A DNA stretch of 64,000 bases, from positions 62,001 to 126,000 of the forward strand of contig NZ_KZ826487.1 in the NCBI RefSeq assembly GCF_003205515.1, given 5' to 3'. Made by a program: the position numbers and the translations under genes. The notes beneath the pieces are model-generated. The model did not search any database. It saw nothing but the letters and a program-made list of their open reading frames with translations, and had not been told where the DNA came from. Position 1 is the stretch's first letter. Each line of letters opens with the position of its first letter. This document shows, one piece after another, positions 8,511 through 17,107 of this stretch. Origin of the DNA: Litorivita pollutaquae. GTDB lineage: Bacteria; Pseudomonadota; Alphaproteobacteria; Rhodobacterales; Rhodobacteraceae.

Positions 8511-9050
8511 ATGCTGCGGTGGCCCCGCCCGAACGCGGCGCGCGCTATGGTTTGCGCCATGGTTTTAGCGTCATGCGCTTTGGTGGGCGGGGCCTTCGCC
8601 CAAGACCTGATATCGCCGGCGATCGCCGGATTGCCGGATGGATCGCCGCCGCGTCGCACCGCACCGATGAGTAGTGCCGAAATCGAGGCATTGGCACGGG
8701 CGCCAGCGGTGTTGCGTTTTGCGGTCGGATTTGCGGCCCTTGACCTACCCGTTGCGGAAGTGCCCCGCGTCACATTCGACCGCGCCGGTCCTCGCGGCAT
8801 GGTATATCTGTCCTTGCCCGAACACGTCGCCTCACGGTTCTATGCGTTGACGGCAGGCCACGTCGGCCAAGTGATGGAGGTGCAGTTGTGCGGCATCGTG
8901 CTCAACGCGCCGACAATAATGTCAGCAATCAGTGGTGGACGCGTGCAATTGCTCTTACATACATATGAAGAGGCGCGCATTGCTGTTGAGGTCCTATCGG
9001 GCCGCCAGCCTTGCGCCGCGCTGGGCGGGCTCCCTGCTCTGGCGCAATAG
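8511..9050 (+). CDS. exported protein with SecDF-P1-head-like domain
   Basis: A 179-residue protein with an N-terminal signal peptide (MVCAMVLASCALVGGAFAQ after a short Arg-rich lead). Residues from about 100 to 160 resemble the P1 head subdomain of SecD: a Phe-x-x-Leu-Thr strand, G-x-x-M-x-V, then APTIMSAISGGRVQL. In SecD this domain is periplasmic and binds emerging substrates; here it is free-standing with no membrane channel part. The ATG abuts the stop of the alcohol dehydrogenase with no gap, so it is probably translationally coupled. A start at codon 12 is equally possible. The function is unknown. Confidence 0.75.
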   Translation: MLRWPRPNAARAMVCAMVLASCALVGGAFAQDLISPAIAGLPDGSPPRRTAPMSSAEIEALARAPAVLRFAVGFAALDLPVAEVPRVTFDRAGPRGMVYLSLPEHVASRFYALTAGHVGQVMEVQLCGIVLNAPTIMSAISGGRVQLLLHTYEEARIAVEVLSGRQPCAALGGLPALAQ

Positions 9051-9114
9051 CCTCGCGATATTTGCGCTGCTGCCGGTCATGGGGCCGGGGGCGCGCCGGA
9101 AACGGAATGACTAC

Positions 9115-9840
9115 ATGAACACCAATACAACACAACTTCTCGCCGTTTTGATCGATGCGGATAACGTGCCGGCGAAATACGCCAAGGCGATTTTGAAAGA
9201 GATCACATCTTATGGAGAGCCGGGGCTGCGCCGGGTGTATGGCGATTGGTCGAGCGGCCAATTGCAAGGATGGACGGCGACCAGCCGCGAATTGGGTCTG
9301 GTCCAGCACCAGCAAACCGCAAACACCAAAGGCAAAAACGCATCCGACATCGGGCTTGTGATCGACGCGATGGATATTTTGCACGCCGGTCGGTTTGACG
9401 GTTTCGTGCTGGTCTCCTCCGATAGCGATTTCACCCGCCTCGCCAGCCGCATCCGTGAACAGGGCCTCACCGTGATCGGTATCGGAGAAGCCAAAGCCCC
9501 CGAAGCCCTGCGCAATGTTTGCAACCGTTTCGTGCAGATCGAAAATATCTATGATGAACCGGACACGGCCAACGCACCTCGGGATGCCGCACCGCAGGCC
9601 AAAGGCAAGTTATCCTATGCCTCGGCGCGGCAACTGTTTTTGGATGCGATGGACAAGCTTGACCAAGACGATGAATGGTATTCGCTTGGCCGGATTGGTC
9701 AGCAAATCCAAGCCGACAAGCCCGATTTCGACACGCGGTCCTATGGCAAACGCAAGCTGAGCGATCTGGTGACGGAGCTCAAAATCTTTGAGACGCGGCG
9801 CGGGGCCGGCAATCAGTTGGAACTGCGCCGGTTGGATTGA
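9115..9840 (+). CDS. NYN domain protein with C-terminal OST-HTH/LOTUS-like domain
   Basis: A 241-residue cytosolic protein. Residues 1-145 form an NYN/LabA-type PIN-like nuclease domain: LIDADNVPAKY near the start, GKNASDIGLVIDAMD in the middle, and VLVSSDSDFTRLASRIRE with the acidic residues of the metal site. From about 165 a winged-helix region (ARQLFLDAMDKL; LGRIGQQIQ; YGKRKLSDLV) looks like an OST-HTH/LOTUS RNA-binding domain. Such proteins are inferred RNA-processing factors. ATG 9115 is chosen because upstream in-frame residues read as non-coding. It ends 9 nt from the convergent TetR gene. Confidence 0.9.
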   Translation: MNTNTTQLLAVLIDADNVPAKYAKAILKEITSYGEPGLRRVYGDWSSGQLQGWTATSRELGLVQHQQTANTKGKNASDIGLVIDAMDILHAGRFDGFVLVSSDSDFTRLASRIREQGLTVIGIGEAKAPEALRNVCNRFVQIENIYDEPDTANAPRDAAPQAKGKLSYASARQLFLDAMDKLDQDDEWYSLGRIGQQIQADKPDFDTRSYGKRKLSDLVTELKIFETRRGAGNQLELRRLD

Positions 9841-9849
9841 AGGCGCGGA

Positions 9850-10506
9850 CTACACGCCATAGCGGGCAAAAATCACATCCACCGCTCCCGTCGCCACGCG
9901 GGCAATTTCCTCCTCTGAAAACTCGCGGCTGATCCCGAAGATCAACCGCGGCCAGATATCGGTTTTGCACAGCTCCACAAATTGATCGGAGGCCAATTGA
10001 AGGTCGTCGATCTGCATTGCGCCGCTGTCATTGGCGGCGCGAAAGGCTTCGAGCAAACGATTGCGCGCCATCATCGGCCCGCTGGTATAAAAATCGCGGC
10101 CGAATTCAGGGAAGCGTTCGCTTTCCGCGACACAGAGCCGAAACACGCCCTGTGCGAAATCGCTGATAAAAAACCGGATCATGTGCTGCGCGCCGCTTAA
10201 AAGCACGTCGCGCAGGGTCGCACCCTCTTGCAGCACGTCGAAGCAGGCTTCGGCCTGCCGTTTGCATTCGGTCTTGGCGACTTCGAGAAACAGCAATTTT
10301 TTATCAGGAAAGTAGGCATAGAGCGTTGCTTTGGACACGCCTGCGGCTTTGGCGATATCATCCACGGATGCGCCGTCAAACCCGTCGCTCATAAAGACCT
10401 GACGCGCGCCTTCAACGACTTGATCGAATTTGCGCCCTTTGCGATTCACCGCCTTATTCGGCTTCGATGGTGCGCAGGCGTCGAACTTTCGGCCAGCCAT
10501 ATTCAT
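9850..10506 (-). CDS. TetR/AcrR family transcriptional regulator
   Basis: A 218-residue one-component regulator. The N-terminal helix-turn-helix lies at about 25-72, with GFDGASVDDIAKAAGVSKATLYAYFPDK as the recognisable TetR segment. The C-terminal ligand domain resembles the AcrR type. An excellent AGGAGAGACAA ribosome site precedes ATG 10506. It is divergent from the mbfA-like iron exporter with 92 nt between them, so it probably controls that gene and itself. A CTGCC/GGCAG inverted repeat in the gap is a candidate operator. The ligand is unknown. Confidence 0.93.
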   Translation of the reverse strand: MNMAGRKFDACAPSKPNKAVNRKGRKFDQVVEGARQVFMSDGFDGASVDDIAKAAGVSKATLYAYFPDKKLLFLEVAKTECKRQAEACFDVLQEGATLRDVLLSGAQHMIRFFISDFAQGVFRLCVAESERFPEFGRDFYTSGPMMARNRLLEAFRAANDSGAMQIDDLQLASDQFVELCKTDIWPRLIFGISREFSEEEIARVATGAVDVIFARYGV

Positions 10507-10517
10507 TTGTCTCTCCT

Positions 10518-10544
10518 CTGCCGGTTGAATTATATACGTGGCAG
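10518..10544. promoter_or_regulatory. inverted repeat in TetR/mbfA divergent promoter
   Basis: CTGCC (10518-10522) and GGCAG (10540-10544) flank an AT-rich 17-nt core in the 92-nt gap between the two start codons. The position suits a TetR operator; the assignment is inference. Confidence 0.35.
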
Positions 10545-10598
10545 TCTAGGTTGAGCAAGGAGATCAGAGGCCGGCGCCGTCCGGCGACCGGAGCAAAT

Positions 10599-11573
10599 AT
10601 GAAGTTTCTTACCTCCCGCCGAAGATTTTCCGACCTTTCCGAACAAGAGGTTTTGGCGCTTGCGATTGCGTCCGAAGAAGATGACGCCAGTATCTATCGC
10701 AGTTATGCCCAGCGGTTGCGCGACGAATACCCCGGCACGGCCAAAGTTTTCGAAGGTATGGCGGCGGAAGAGGACAGCCACCGACAGATGTTGATTGATC
10801 TGCATCGCGCCCGGTTTGGCGAGGTGATTCCCTTGATCCGGCGCGAACATGTGGCGGGCTATTATGCGCGGCGTCCGGTGTGGTTGATGGAAAACCTGTC
10901 GCTTGACCGGATTCGCGAAGAAGCCGAAGGCATGGAGCGCGAAGCCGAAAGTTTCTATCGCGCCGCAGCCGAGCGCACCACGGATGCCGCCACCCGCAAA
11001 TTGCTGGGTGATCTTGCCGCCGCCGAAGCGGGCCACCAGGAAGCCGCTGGCACGCTGGAGCGCGCGCATCTGGACACCGACACCAAAGCCGCCGAAGCCC
11101 GATCGGCCCACCGTCAGTTTGTGCTGACATGGGTGCAACCGGGGTTGGCGGGGTTGATGGACGGCTCTGTCTCGACCCTTGCGCCGATTTTTGCGGTGGC
11201 GTTTGCGACGCAAGACACATGGACGACCTTTCTTGTCGGGCTTGCCGCCTCGGTCGGGGCGGGCATTTCCATGGGCTTTACCGAAGCAGCCTCGGATGAC
11301 GGGCAATTGTCGGGCCGCGGATCACCGATCAAACGCGGGATTGCGGCGGGGGTGATGACCACATTGGGCGGACTGGGCCATGCTTTGCCCTATCTCATTC
11401 CCGATTTTTGGACCGCGACGATCACCGCCTTTTTCGTGGTCTTCGTGGAGCTATGGGCCATCGCATGGATCCAGAACAAATATATGGAAACCCCGTTCTT
11501 GCGGGCCGCGTTCCAAGTGGTTCTGGGGGGCGCGTTGGTGTTTGCGGCGGGGGCCTTGATCGGTTCGGGCTAG
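10599..11573 (+). CDS. mbfA: MbfA-type iron exporter (ferritin-like domain plus VIT1/CCC1 domain)
   Basis: A 324-residue membrane-bound ferritin-like protein. The N-terminal half is a four-helix ferritin/erythrin domain with carboxylate and His ligands visible in IASEEDDASIYRSYAQRL, AEEDSHRQ, EGMEREAESFY and EAGHQE. The C-terminal half, from about 175, is a VIT1-like transporter with several membrane helices (LVGLAASVGAGISMGFTEA; AFFVVFVELWAIAW). In Bradyrhizobium and Agrobacterium, MbfA exports iron and protects against iron and peroxide stress. GGAGCAAAT precedes ATG 10599. The divergent TetR gene is unusual, since known mbfA genes answer to Irr. Confidence 0.92.
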   Translation: MKFLTSRRRFSDLSEQEVLALAIASEEDDASIYRSYAQRLRDEYPGTAKVFEGMAAEEDSHRQMLIDLHRARFGEVIPLIRREHVAGYYARRPVWLMENLSLDRIREEAEGMEREAESFYRAAAERTTDAATRKLLGDLAAAEAGHQEAAGTLERAHLDTDTKAAEARSAHRQFVLTWVQPGLAGLMDGSVSTLAPIFAVAFATQDTWTTFLVGLAASVGAGISMGFTEAASDDGQLSGRGSPIKRGIAAGVMTTLGGLGHALPYLIPDFWTATITAFFVVFVELWAIAWIQNKYMETPFLRAAFQVVLGGALVFAAGALIGSG

Positions 11574-11623
11574 GACGCCTTGCGGGTGATTGACCCGCCC
11601 CCGCATCCTGTTACCAAGGGGAT

Positions 11624-12556
11624 ATGATAGATATCTTCCTTAAAACCCTGCCGTTTTTCGCCATCATCGCTTTGGGCTTTGCCGCTGCCAAACGCGGATT
11701 CTTTTCGGAAGAGGCGACGGGATACCTCACCAGGTTTGTATTTTATTTTGCGCTTTCGGCGATGCTGTTCCGTTTTGCCGCGAACCTGAGCTTTGCCGAG
11801 GTGTTCGATTTGCAATTCGTGCTGGCCTATCTGGTGGGCAGTCTGGCCATTTACCTCGTGGCCACCGGCGTCGCCATGGCGCGCGGTGTCGGGGTCGAAA
11901 AGGCCGCCGTCGAAGCGCAATGCGCGGTGATCGGAAATGTGGGTTTTTTGGGCGTGCCGATGTTGGCGCTGCTGTTGGGCGAGGCGGCGGTTGGCCCTGT
12001 GATGATGGTTCTGGCCGTGGATTTGATTGTGTTTGGATCGCTGATTGTTTTGATCATCACCGGCGCGCGCGACGGGCGGATGTCTCCGCGCATTTTGGGG
12101 GCTTTGGGATTGGGTTTGCTTAAAAACCCGATGATCGTATCGATCACCTTGGGTCTGCTGTGGTCGGCGATGGCATGGCCGATCCCTGCGCCGTTGAACG
12201 AATTCGTCGGCATTCTGGGCGGCGCTGCCACCCCCTGTGCGCTTTTTGCGATTGGCGCATCTTTGGCCGGAAAGAACGCCGAACGCTTGACCGTGGCGGG
12301 GTGGCTTAGTTTTTGCAAACTGGCGTTGCATCCGGCGGCGGTGGCCATTACGGCGCTTTTCCTCTTCGAGGTTGACCCCTATGCCAGCGCTGTCATGATC
12401 GCGGCAGCAGCTTTGCCTGTGGCGGGCAATGTCTATATTCTGGCGGCGCATTTCGGCGTCGCGCCACAACGGGTTTCGGCCACGATTCTGATTTCAACGG
12501 TTCTGTCGGTCGTAACGGTGTCGCTGGTGATCGCATGGGTGACGGGGCTGTATTGA
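11624..12556 (+). CDS. AEC family transporter
   Basis: A 310-residue integral membrane protein of the auxin efflux carrier/AEC permease family with about ten hydrophobic segments spread over its length (for example FFAIIALGFAAAKRG at the N-terminus and LALHPAAVAITALFLFEV in the second half). Bacterial members move small organic acids such as malate or malonate; the substrate here cannot be read. AAGGGGAT directly precedes ATG 11624. It is 50 nt after mbfA and 21 nt before the nitroreductase gene, so it may head the downstream operon. Confidence 0.92.
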   Translation: MIDIFLKTLPFFAIIALGFAAAKRGFFSEEATGYLTRFVFYFALSAMLFRFAANLSFAEVFDLQFVLAYLVGSLAIYLVATGVAMARGVGVEKAAVEAQCAVIGNVGFLGVPMLALLLGEAAVGPVMMVLAVDLIVFGSLIVLIITGARDGRMSPRILGALGLGLLKNPMIVSITLGLLWSAMAWPIPAPLNEFVGILGGAATPCALFAIGASLAGKNAERLTVAGWLSFCKLALHPAAVAITALFLFEVDPYASAVMIAAAALPVAGNVYILAAHFGVAPQRVSATILISTVLSVVTVSLVIAWVTGLY

Positions 12557-12577
12557 TGCAAGAAACGAGGCAGGCAG

Positions 12578-13297
12578 ATGTATAAATCCGGTGATGTGCG
12601 CTACAATCCGCTGCCCTTGCCGGACCGCGCCGATATGGATGATGCCGAAATGCGCGAGGCGGCGGCAGACTTTCTTGAGCTGATGAAGACCCGCCATTCG
12701 GTGCGCGAATTCTCAAACCGCCCCGTGGAGGCGGATGTCATCAAGGATGCGATTGCCACTGCCGGCACCGCTCCCTCGGGGGCCAATCACCAACCATGGC
12801 ATTTCGTTGCTATTTCCGACCCCGTGATGAAATCGCGTATTCGCGCCGCTGCCGAGGCGGAGGAAGAGAAGTTTTATGCGGGCGGCGGCGGTGATGAATG
12901 GCTCAAAGCTTTGGAACCCATCGGCACCGGCGCATCCAAGCCGCATCTCGATGTCGCGCCGTGGTTGATCGTGGTGTTCGCGCAGCGTTACGGCACCACC
13001 CATGACGGGCAGCGGTATAAGAATTACTACGTTCCGGAAAGCATCGGCATCGCCACGGGAATGTTGATTACGGCGCTGCATATGGCGGGGCTGTGCAGCC
13101 TGACCCACACGCCCAATCCGATGCGGTTTTTGAATGGTCTATGCGCCAGACCCGAGAGCGAAAAGCCGGTGATGATCCTTGCTGTGGGGCATCCTGCGCA
13201 GGATGCGAGCGTGCCCGCAGTGGCCAAAATCAAAAAACCGACCGACGAGATCATGACGGTCTTTGCGGTCGCAGACGAGACAACGAACAAGGACTAA
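12578..13297 (+). CDS. nitroreductase family protein (iodotyrosine deiodinase-like)
   Basis: A 239-residue FMN flavoprotein. The nitroreductase start TRHSVREFSNRPV is followed by TAPSGANHQPWHFV, the FMN-binding segment typical of the IYD subgroup, and by an RIRAAAEAEEEKFY lid-like helix. IYD-type enzymes reductively dehalogenate aromatic substrates in animals; bacterial members have varied or unknown substrates, so only the fold and cofactor are asserted. GAGG precedes ATG 12578. It is followed after 4 nt by the S-formylglutathione hydrolase gene in what looks like one transcript. Confidence 0.9.
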   Translation: MYKSGDVRYNPLPLPDRADMDDAEMREAAADFLELMKTRHSVREFSNRPVEADVIKDAIATAGTAPSGANHQPWHFVAISDPVMKSRIRAAAEAEEEKFYAGGGGDEWLKALEPIGTGASKPHLDVAPWLIVVFAQRYGTTHDGQRYKNYYVPESIGIATGMLITALHMAGLCSLTHTPNPMRFLNGLCARPESEKPVMILAVGHPAQDASVPAVAKIKKPTDEIMTVFAVADETTNKD

Positions 13298-13301
13298 GCC
13301 A

Positions 13302-14132
13302 ATGGAAACCCTTTCTGAAAACAAATGCTTCGGCGGCACGCAGGGCGTTTATAAACACAGCTCCGAGGCGACCAAAACCGACATGACTTTCGGGCTGTTT
13401 TTGCCTGCCGAGGCTGCCGACGGCCCCGTGCCGGTGTTGTGGTATTTGTCGGGCCTGACCTGCACCCATGAGAACGCCATGGTCAAGGCGGGCGCCCAAG
13501 GATGGGCCGCCGAGCAGGGCATCGCCTTGGTATTTCCTGACACATCGCCGCGCGGCGCGGCGGTCGCGGACGACCCCGGGTATGATTTGGGCCAAGGCGC
13601 GGGGTTCTATGTCAATGCAACCCAAGATCCATGGGCGCCGCATTTCCAGATGTGGGACTACGTGGCCGAAGAATTGCCGCGTCTGATCACTCGCAATTTT
13701 GCCGTGGATGAAGAACGCCAATCGATCACCGGCCATTCGATGGGCGGGCATGGCGCGCTGACCATGGCGATGGGATTGAAAGGCCGGTTCAAATCTGTGT
13801 CGGCCTTTGCGCCGATTGCCAACCCGACTGCGGGGGATTGGGGGCGCAAGCAACTGAACGCCTATCTCGGCCCGGACGAGGCCGCATGGGCGCGCCATGA
13901 TGCAACATTGATGATGGCGCAAAACGGCCTCGATATCCCGCTTTTGGTGGATCAGGGCACGGCGGATGATTTCATTGATCTGCTGATGCCCGAGGCTCTG
14001 TTTGCCGCTGCGGCGCAGGCCCGCGTTGATGGGCACCTGCGGCTTCAAAAAGGATATGATCACAGCTATTTCTTCGTTTCTTCCTTTATGGAAGATCACA
14101 TCGGGTTTCATGCCGAAGCGCTTTACGCATGA
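13302..14132 (+). CDS. fghA: S-formylglutathione hydrolase
   Basis: A serine hydrolase of 276 residues that splits S-formylglutathione to formate and glutathione, the second step of glutathione-dependent formaldehyde oxidation. The nucleophile S146 is in GHSMGGHGA. The oxyanion segment is [11 protein letters not shown]; the Asp and His of the triad are expected in VDQGTADDF and YDHSYFF. The start [12 protein letters not shown] fits the family. The yaiI-like gene overlaps its stop by 4 nt. The dehydrogenase for step one is about 5 kb upstream on the same strand. Confidence 0.97.
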   Translation: METLSENKCFGGTQGVYKHSSEATKTDMTFGLFLPAEAADGPVPVLWYLSGLTCTHENAMVKAGAQGWAAEQGIALVFPDTSPRGAAVADDPGYDLGQGAGFYVNATQDPWAPHFQMWDYVAEELPRLITRNFAVDEERQSITGHSMGGHGALTMAMGLKGRFKSVSAFAPIANPTAGDWGRKQLNAYLGPDEAAWARHDATLMMAQNGLDIPLLVDQGTADDFIDLLMPEALFAAAAQARVDGHLRLQKGYDHSYFFVSSFMEDHIGFHAEALYA

Positions 14133-14581
14133 GCGCGCTTTATATTGATGCCGACGCCTGTCCGGTCAAATCCGAGGCCGAGCGGGTCGCAACGCGCCAC
14201 GGGATTAAAATGTATTTGGTCGCCAACGGCGGGCTGCGCATGTCGCAAAATCCGATGGTCGAGGTGGTGATCGTGCCGGACGGGCCGGACGTCGCCGATA
14301 TGTGGATCGCAGAGCGTTGCGGTGCCGGCGACGTGGTGGTCACTGGCGACATCCCCTTGGCGGCGAAATGTGTCGAGGCCGGCGCGCGGGTGCTTAAACA
14401 CAATGGCGAAGCGTTGACGGCGGCCAATATCGGCAATGTTTTGGCGACCCGTGATTTGATGGCCGACCTGCGCGCGGCGGACCCGTTTCGCCAAGGCGGC
14501 GGCAAGGCGTTTTCTAAAAGCGACCGCTCGCGGTTTTTGGAAGCTTTGGAGCGCGAATTGCGGGCCGCAAAGGCAAAATGA
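14129..14581 (+). CDS. YaiI/YqxD family protein (DUF188)
   Basis: A 150-residue cytosolic protein with the family hallmarks: [18 protein letters not shown] at the N-terminus, [23 protein letters not shown] in the middle and [20 protein letters not shown] near the end. The fold is PIN/NYN-like with conserved aspartates, which suggests a nuclease, but no activity is established. Its ATG overlaps the fghA stop (ATGA), which indicates coupled translation. The HAD gene follows after 61 nt. Confidence 0.93.
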   Translation: MSALYIDADACPVKSEAERVATRHGIKMYLVANGGLRMSQNPMVEVVIVPDGPDVADMWIAERCGAGDVVVTGDIPLAAKCVEAGARVLKHNGEALTAANIGNVLATRDLMADLRAADPFRQGGGKAFSKSDRSRFLEALERELRAAKAK

Positions 14582-14642
14582 CCGGTCCGGTTTTCCCTGT
14601 GCTGCGTGCGGGGGAGCGGCGGCGGTTTGAGGAGACAAGACA

Positions 14643-15263
14643 ATGACCATCGAGGCCGTGATTTTCGACATCGGCAATGTGCTGATCGAATGGCAACCCG
14701 AACGCTATTATGATGCCAAGATCGGCGAGGCACGCCGCCGCGCGATGTTCGCCGAGGTGGATTTGCACGGGATGAACGACCGTGTGGATATCGGCGGCGA
14801 ATTCACCCAAACCATCTATGAAACGGCTGAAACCTACCCCTCTTGGCGCGACGAAATCCGTATGTGGCATGACGATTGGATCGAATTGGCCACCCCGCCG
14901 ATAGACCATTCCATCCGCCTGATGCGGGCGTTGCAGGCCAAGGGTATGCCGGTCTTTGCCCTGACGAACTTTGGCATCGGAAGCTTTGCTTATGCCGAAA
15001 CCAAATACCCGTTTTTGGGTGAATTTGACCGGCGCTATATCTCGGGCCACATGGGCGTGATCAAACCCGACCCGAAGATCTACGAGATGGTCGAGGCCGA
15101 TTGCGGCATCGCGCCGGAGCGACTTTTGTTTACCGATGACCGCGCCGACAACATTGCGCAGGCCAAGGCGCGCGGTTGGAACGTGCATTTGTTTGAAGAT
15201 CCCCAAGGTTGGGCGGATTGCCTTGTATCCTATGGGCTTTTGACTGCGGAGGACGCGACATGA
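14643..15263 (+). CDS. HAD superfamily phosphatase, YihX-like
   Basis: A 206-residue HAD subfamily IA hydrolase. Motif I is FDIGNVL: the nucleophile Asp is kept, while the usual second Asp is Gly, as in E. coli YihX (alpha-glucose-1-phosphatase). Motif II is in FALTNFG, and motifs III/IV are in GVIKPDPKIYEM and LLFTDDRADNI. The alpha-helical cap lies between about 20 and 85. A sugar-phosphate substrate is plausible but unproven. GGAG lies 10 nt upstream of ATG 14643. Its stop overlaps the start of the ornithine cyclodeaminase-like gene (ATGA). Confidence 0.92.
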   Translation: MTIEAVIFDIGNVLIEWQPERYYDAKIGEARRRAMFAEVDLHGMNDRVDIGGEFTQTIYETAETYPSWRDEIRMWHDDWIELATPPIDHSIRLMRALQAKGMPVFALTNFGIGSFAYAETKYPFLGEFDRRYISGHMGVIKPDPKIYEMVEADCGIAPERLLFTDDRADNIAQAKARGWNVHLFEDPQGWADCLVSYGLLTAEDAT

Positions 15264-16171
15264 CCGGCCCGCGCATTATTCCCTATGCCGCCGAGGCGGC
15301 GCTGGATTGGATTGGTTTGACCCGCGCGCTCGAAAAAGGCCATGCGGCGGGGGCGGCCAAGATCACCGATAGTTTTCTGTATCGCGGCGAGGATACATTG
15401 CTCAACCGTGCCGCATGGATTGACGGGCTTGGCTTGGCGGTGAAAACCGCAACGATCTTTCCGCAAAATGCGCAAGAGAACAAACCCACGGTCAATGGCG
15501 GGCTGTGTCTGTATTCTGATGATGATGGCACGCTGGAGGCCTTGGTTGACTTCCATCTCGTGACCAAATGGAAAACCGCTGGCGATAGTCTTCTGGCGGC
15601 GTTGCGATTGGCCCGACCGGAGAGTGAAAACATCCTCATCCTCGGGGCCGGAACACAGGCCCACGCCCTGCGCGAAGCCTATGGCGCAGGGTTTCCCAAC
15701 GCGCGGTTCACCATTTGGAACCGCACCTATGCCAAGGCCGAAGCGTTTGCCGCAAAGTTCCCCGACACCCGCGCCGTCGCGGATTTGGAACCGGCAGTGC
15801 GCGCCGCCGATATCGTCACCTCGGCCACCATGGCCGCCGACCCCGTGTTGCGCGGCGACTGGCTGCGCGCGGGGCAGCATATCGACCTGATTGGCGCTTT
15901 TCGCCCCGACATGCGCGAGGCAGATGATGCCGCTGTCAAACGTGCCCGCATTTTCGTCGATTTTTACGGATCGGTTATCGACCATATTGGCGAGCTGAAA
16001 ATACCTCTGGATAATCGCGTCATTGCGCGCAAAGATATTGTCGCCGACTTTTACAGCCTTGGCGATTTCACGCGGCTGGATCAAAGCGAGATTACGCTTT
16101 TCAAGAACGGCGGCGGTGCGCATCTGGATTTGATGGTGGCGCGGTATATTGCGAATTGTTGGAAAGGCTGA
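15260..16171 (+). CDS. ornithine cyclodeaminase family protein
   Basis: A 303-residue NAD-dependent protein of the ornithine cyclodeaminase/mu-crystallin family. The catalytic-region lysine is seen in VTKWKTAGDSLLAALRLA and the Rossmann motif in ILILGAGTQAHALREAYG. Members include ornithine cyclodeaminase, alanine dehydrogenase and ketimine reductase, and the substrate cannot be chosen from sequence alone. ATG 15260 overlaps the HAD stop by 4 nt. The alpha/beta hydrolase gene begins within 7 nt of its stop. Confidence 0.93.
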   Translation: MTGPRIIPYAAEAALDWIGLTRALEKGHAAGAAKITDSFLYRGEDTLLNRAAWIDGLGLAVKTATIFPQNAQENKPTVNGGLCLYSDDDGTLEALVDFHLVTKWKTAGDSLLAALRLARPESENILILGAGTQAHALREAYGAGFPNARFTIWNRTYAKAEAFAAKFPDTRAVADLEPAVRAADIVTSATMAADPVLRGDWLRAGQHIDLIGAFRPDMREADDAAVKRARIFVDFYGSVIDHIGELKIPLDNRVIARKDIVADFYSLGDFTRLDQSEITLFKNGGGAHLDLMVARYIANCWKG

Positions 16172-16177
16172 GTGGGT

Positions 16178-17101
16178 ATGTGGGTGTTGTTATGTGTCAT
16201 TGTTGCGCTGGTCTTGTTGCCGGTCGGGATGGAGGCGCGGCACCGCAAAATGGACGCTGCAGCGCGGGCCAACGCCACCGGTGAATTTGCCGAACTCTCA
16301 CAGGGCGTCACCCATTACCAATGGCATGGAACAGCGCGCGGCCCCATCTGCGTATGCATCCACGGGCTGAGCACGCCGAGCTTTGTCTTCGCCACATTGG
16401 CGCAGGGGCTCGGGGCGCTTGGTTTTCGGGTGCTGACCTATGATCTTTACGGACGCGGGCTGTCTGATCGTCCGGGCGGTGTGCAAGATAGTGACTTTTT
16501 CCTGCGCCAGCTTGAGGATCTGTTGGAGGCTCACGGCATCCGCGAAGACATTACGCTGGTTGGCTATTCCATGGGCGGCGCGATTGCTTCGGCATACGCG
16601 GCGAAATCACCCGGCGCGCTGCGGCGTTTGATCCTGCTGGCCCCTGCAGGATTTCACCTGGCGCTTGGCGCTGCGGCGGAACGGCTGCTGTCTCTGCCGG
16701 TTCTGGGGGATTGGGCCTTGGCATTGGCTTTGCCGCTGAGCCTGCGCAAAGATGCGCGTGCCGAAGGGCCAACAAGCACGGTCGAGGGATTGCCACAAGC
16801 ACAGATTGGCGAGTTGCGGTATCGCGGGTATGTGCCGGCGATTATCTCGTCGCTGCACGGTATTCTCGACGAGGATTTCCAAGCGCGCCACGAAGCGATC
16901 AGCCGCACGGATTTGCCTGTTATGGCAATTTGGGGCGAGGCGGATCAAACCATCCCCATGCGCGCCATGGGCACATTGACCAAATGGAACCGCATGGCGC
17001 ATCACACGGTGATCGAAGGTGGGGGCCACGGTATTCCCCATACGCATCCCGACGCGGTTTTGGCCGCGATCCGCGCCGAGGTGCAAGGCGAAAACGGTTA
17101 A
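16178..17101 (+). CDS. membrane-anchored alpha/beta hydrolase
   Basis: A 307-residue hydrolase with an N-terminal hydrophobic anchor (MWVLLCVIVALVLLPVG) followed by an alpha/beta hydrolase domain. The oxyanion segment is ICVCIHGLSTPSF, the nucleophile elbow is GYSMGG, the acid is expected in IWGEADQTIP and the His is in GGGHGIPHTHP. ATG 16178 has AAGG 10 nt upstream; a GTG two codons earlier is the alternative. It closes the plus-strand gene run and faces the MFS gene with only 6 nt between the two stops. Confidence 0.9.
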   Translation: MWVLLCVIVALVLLPVGMEARHRKMDAAARANATGEFAELSQGVTHYQWHGTARGPICVCIHGLSTPSFVFATLAQGLGALGFRVLTYDLYGRGLSDRPGGVQDSDFFLRQLEDLLEAHGIREDITLVGYSMGGAIASAYAAKSPGALRRLILLAPAGFHLALGAAAERLLSLPVLGDWALALALPLSLRKDARAEGPTSTVEGLPQAQIGELRYRGYVPAIISSLHGILDEDFQARHEAISRTDLPVMAIWGEADQTIPMRAMGTLTKWNRMAHHTVIEGGGHGIPHTHPDAVLAAIRAEVQGENG

Positions 17102-17107
17102 TGTCCG

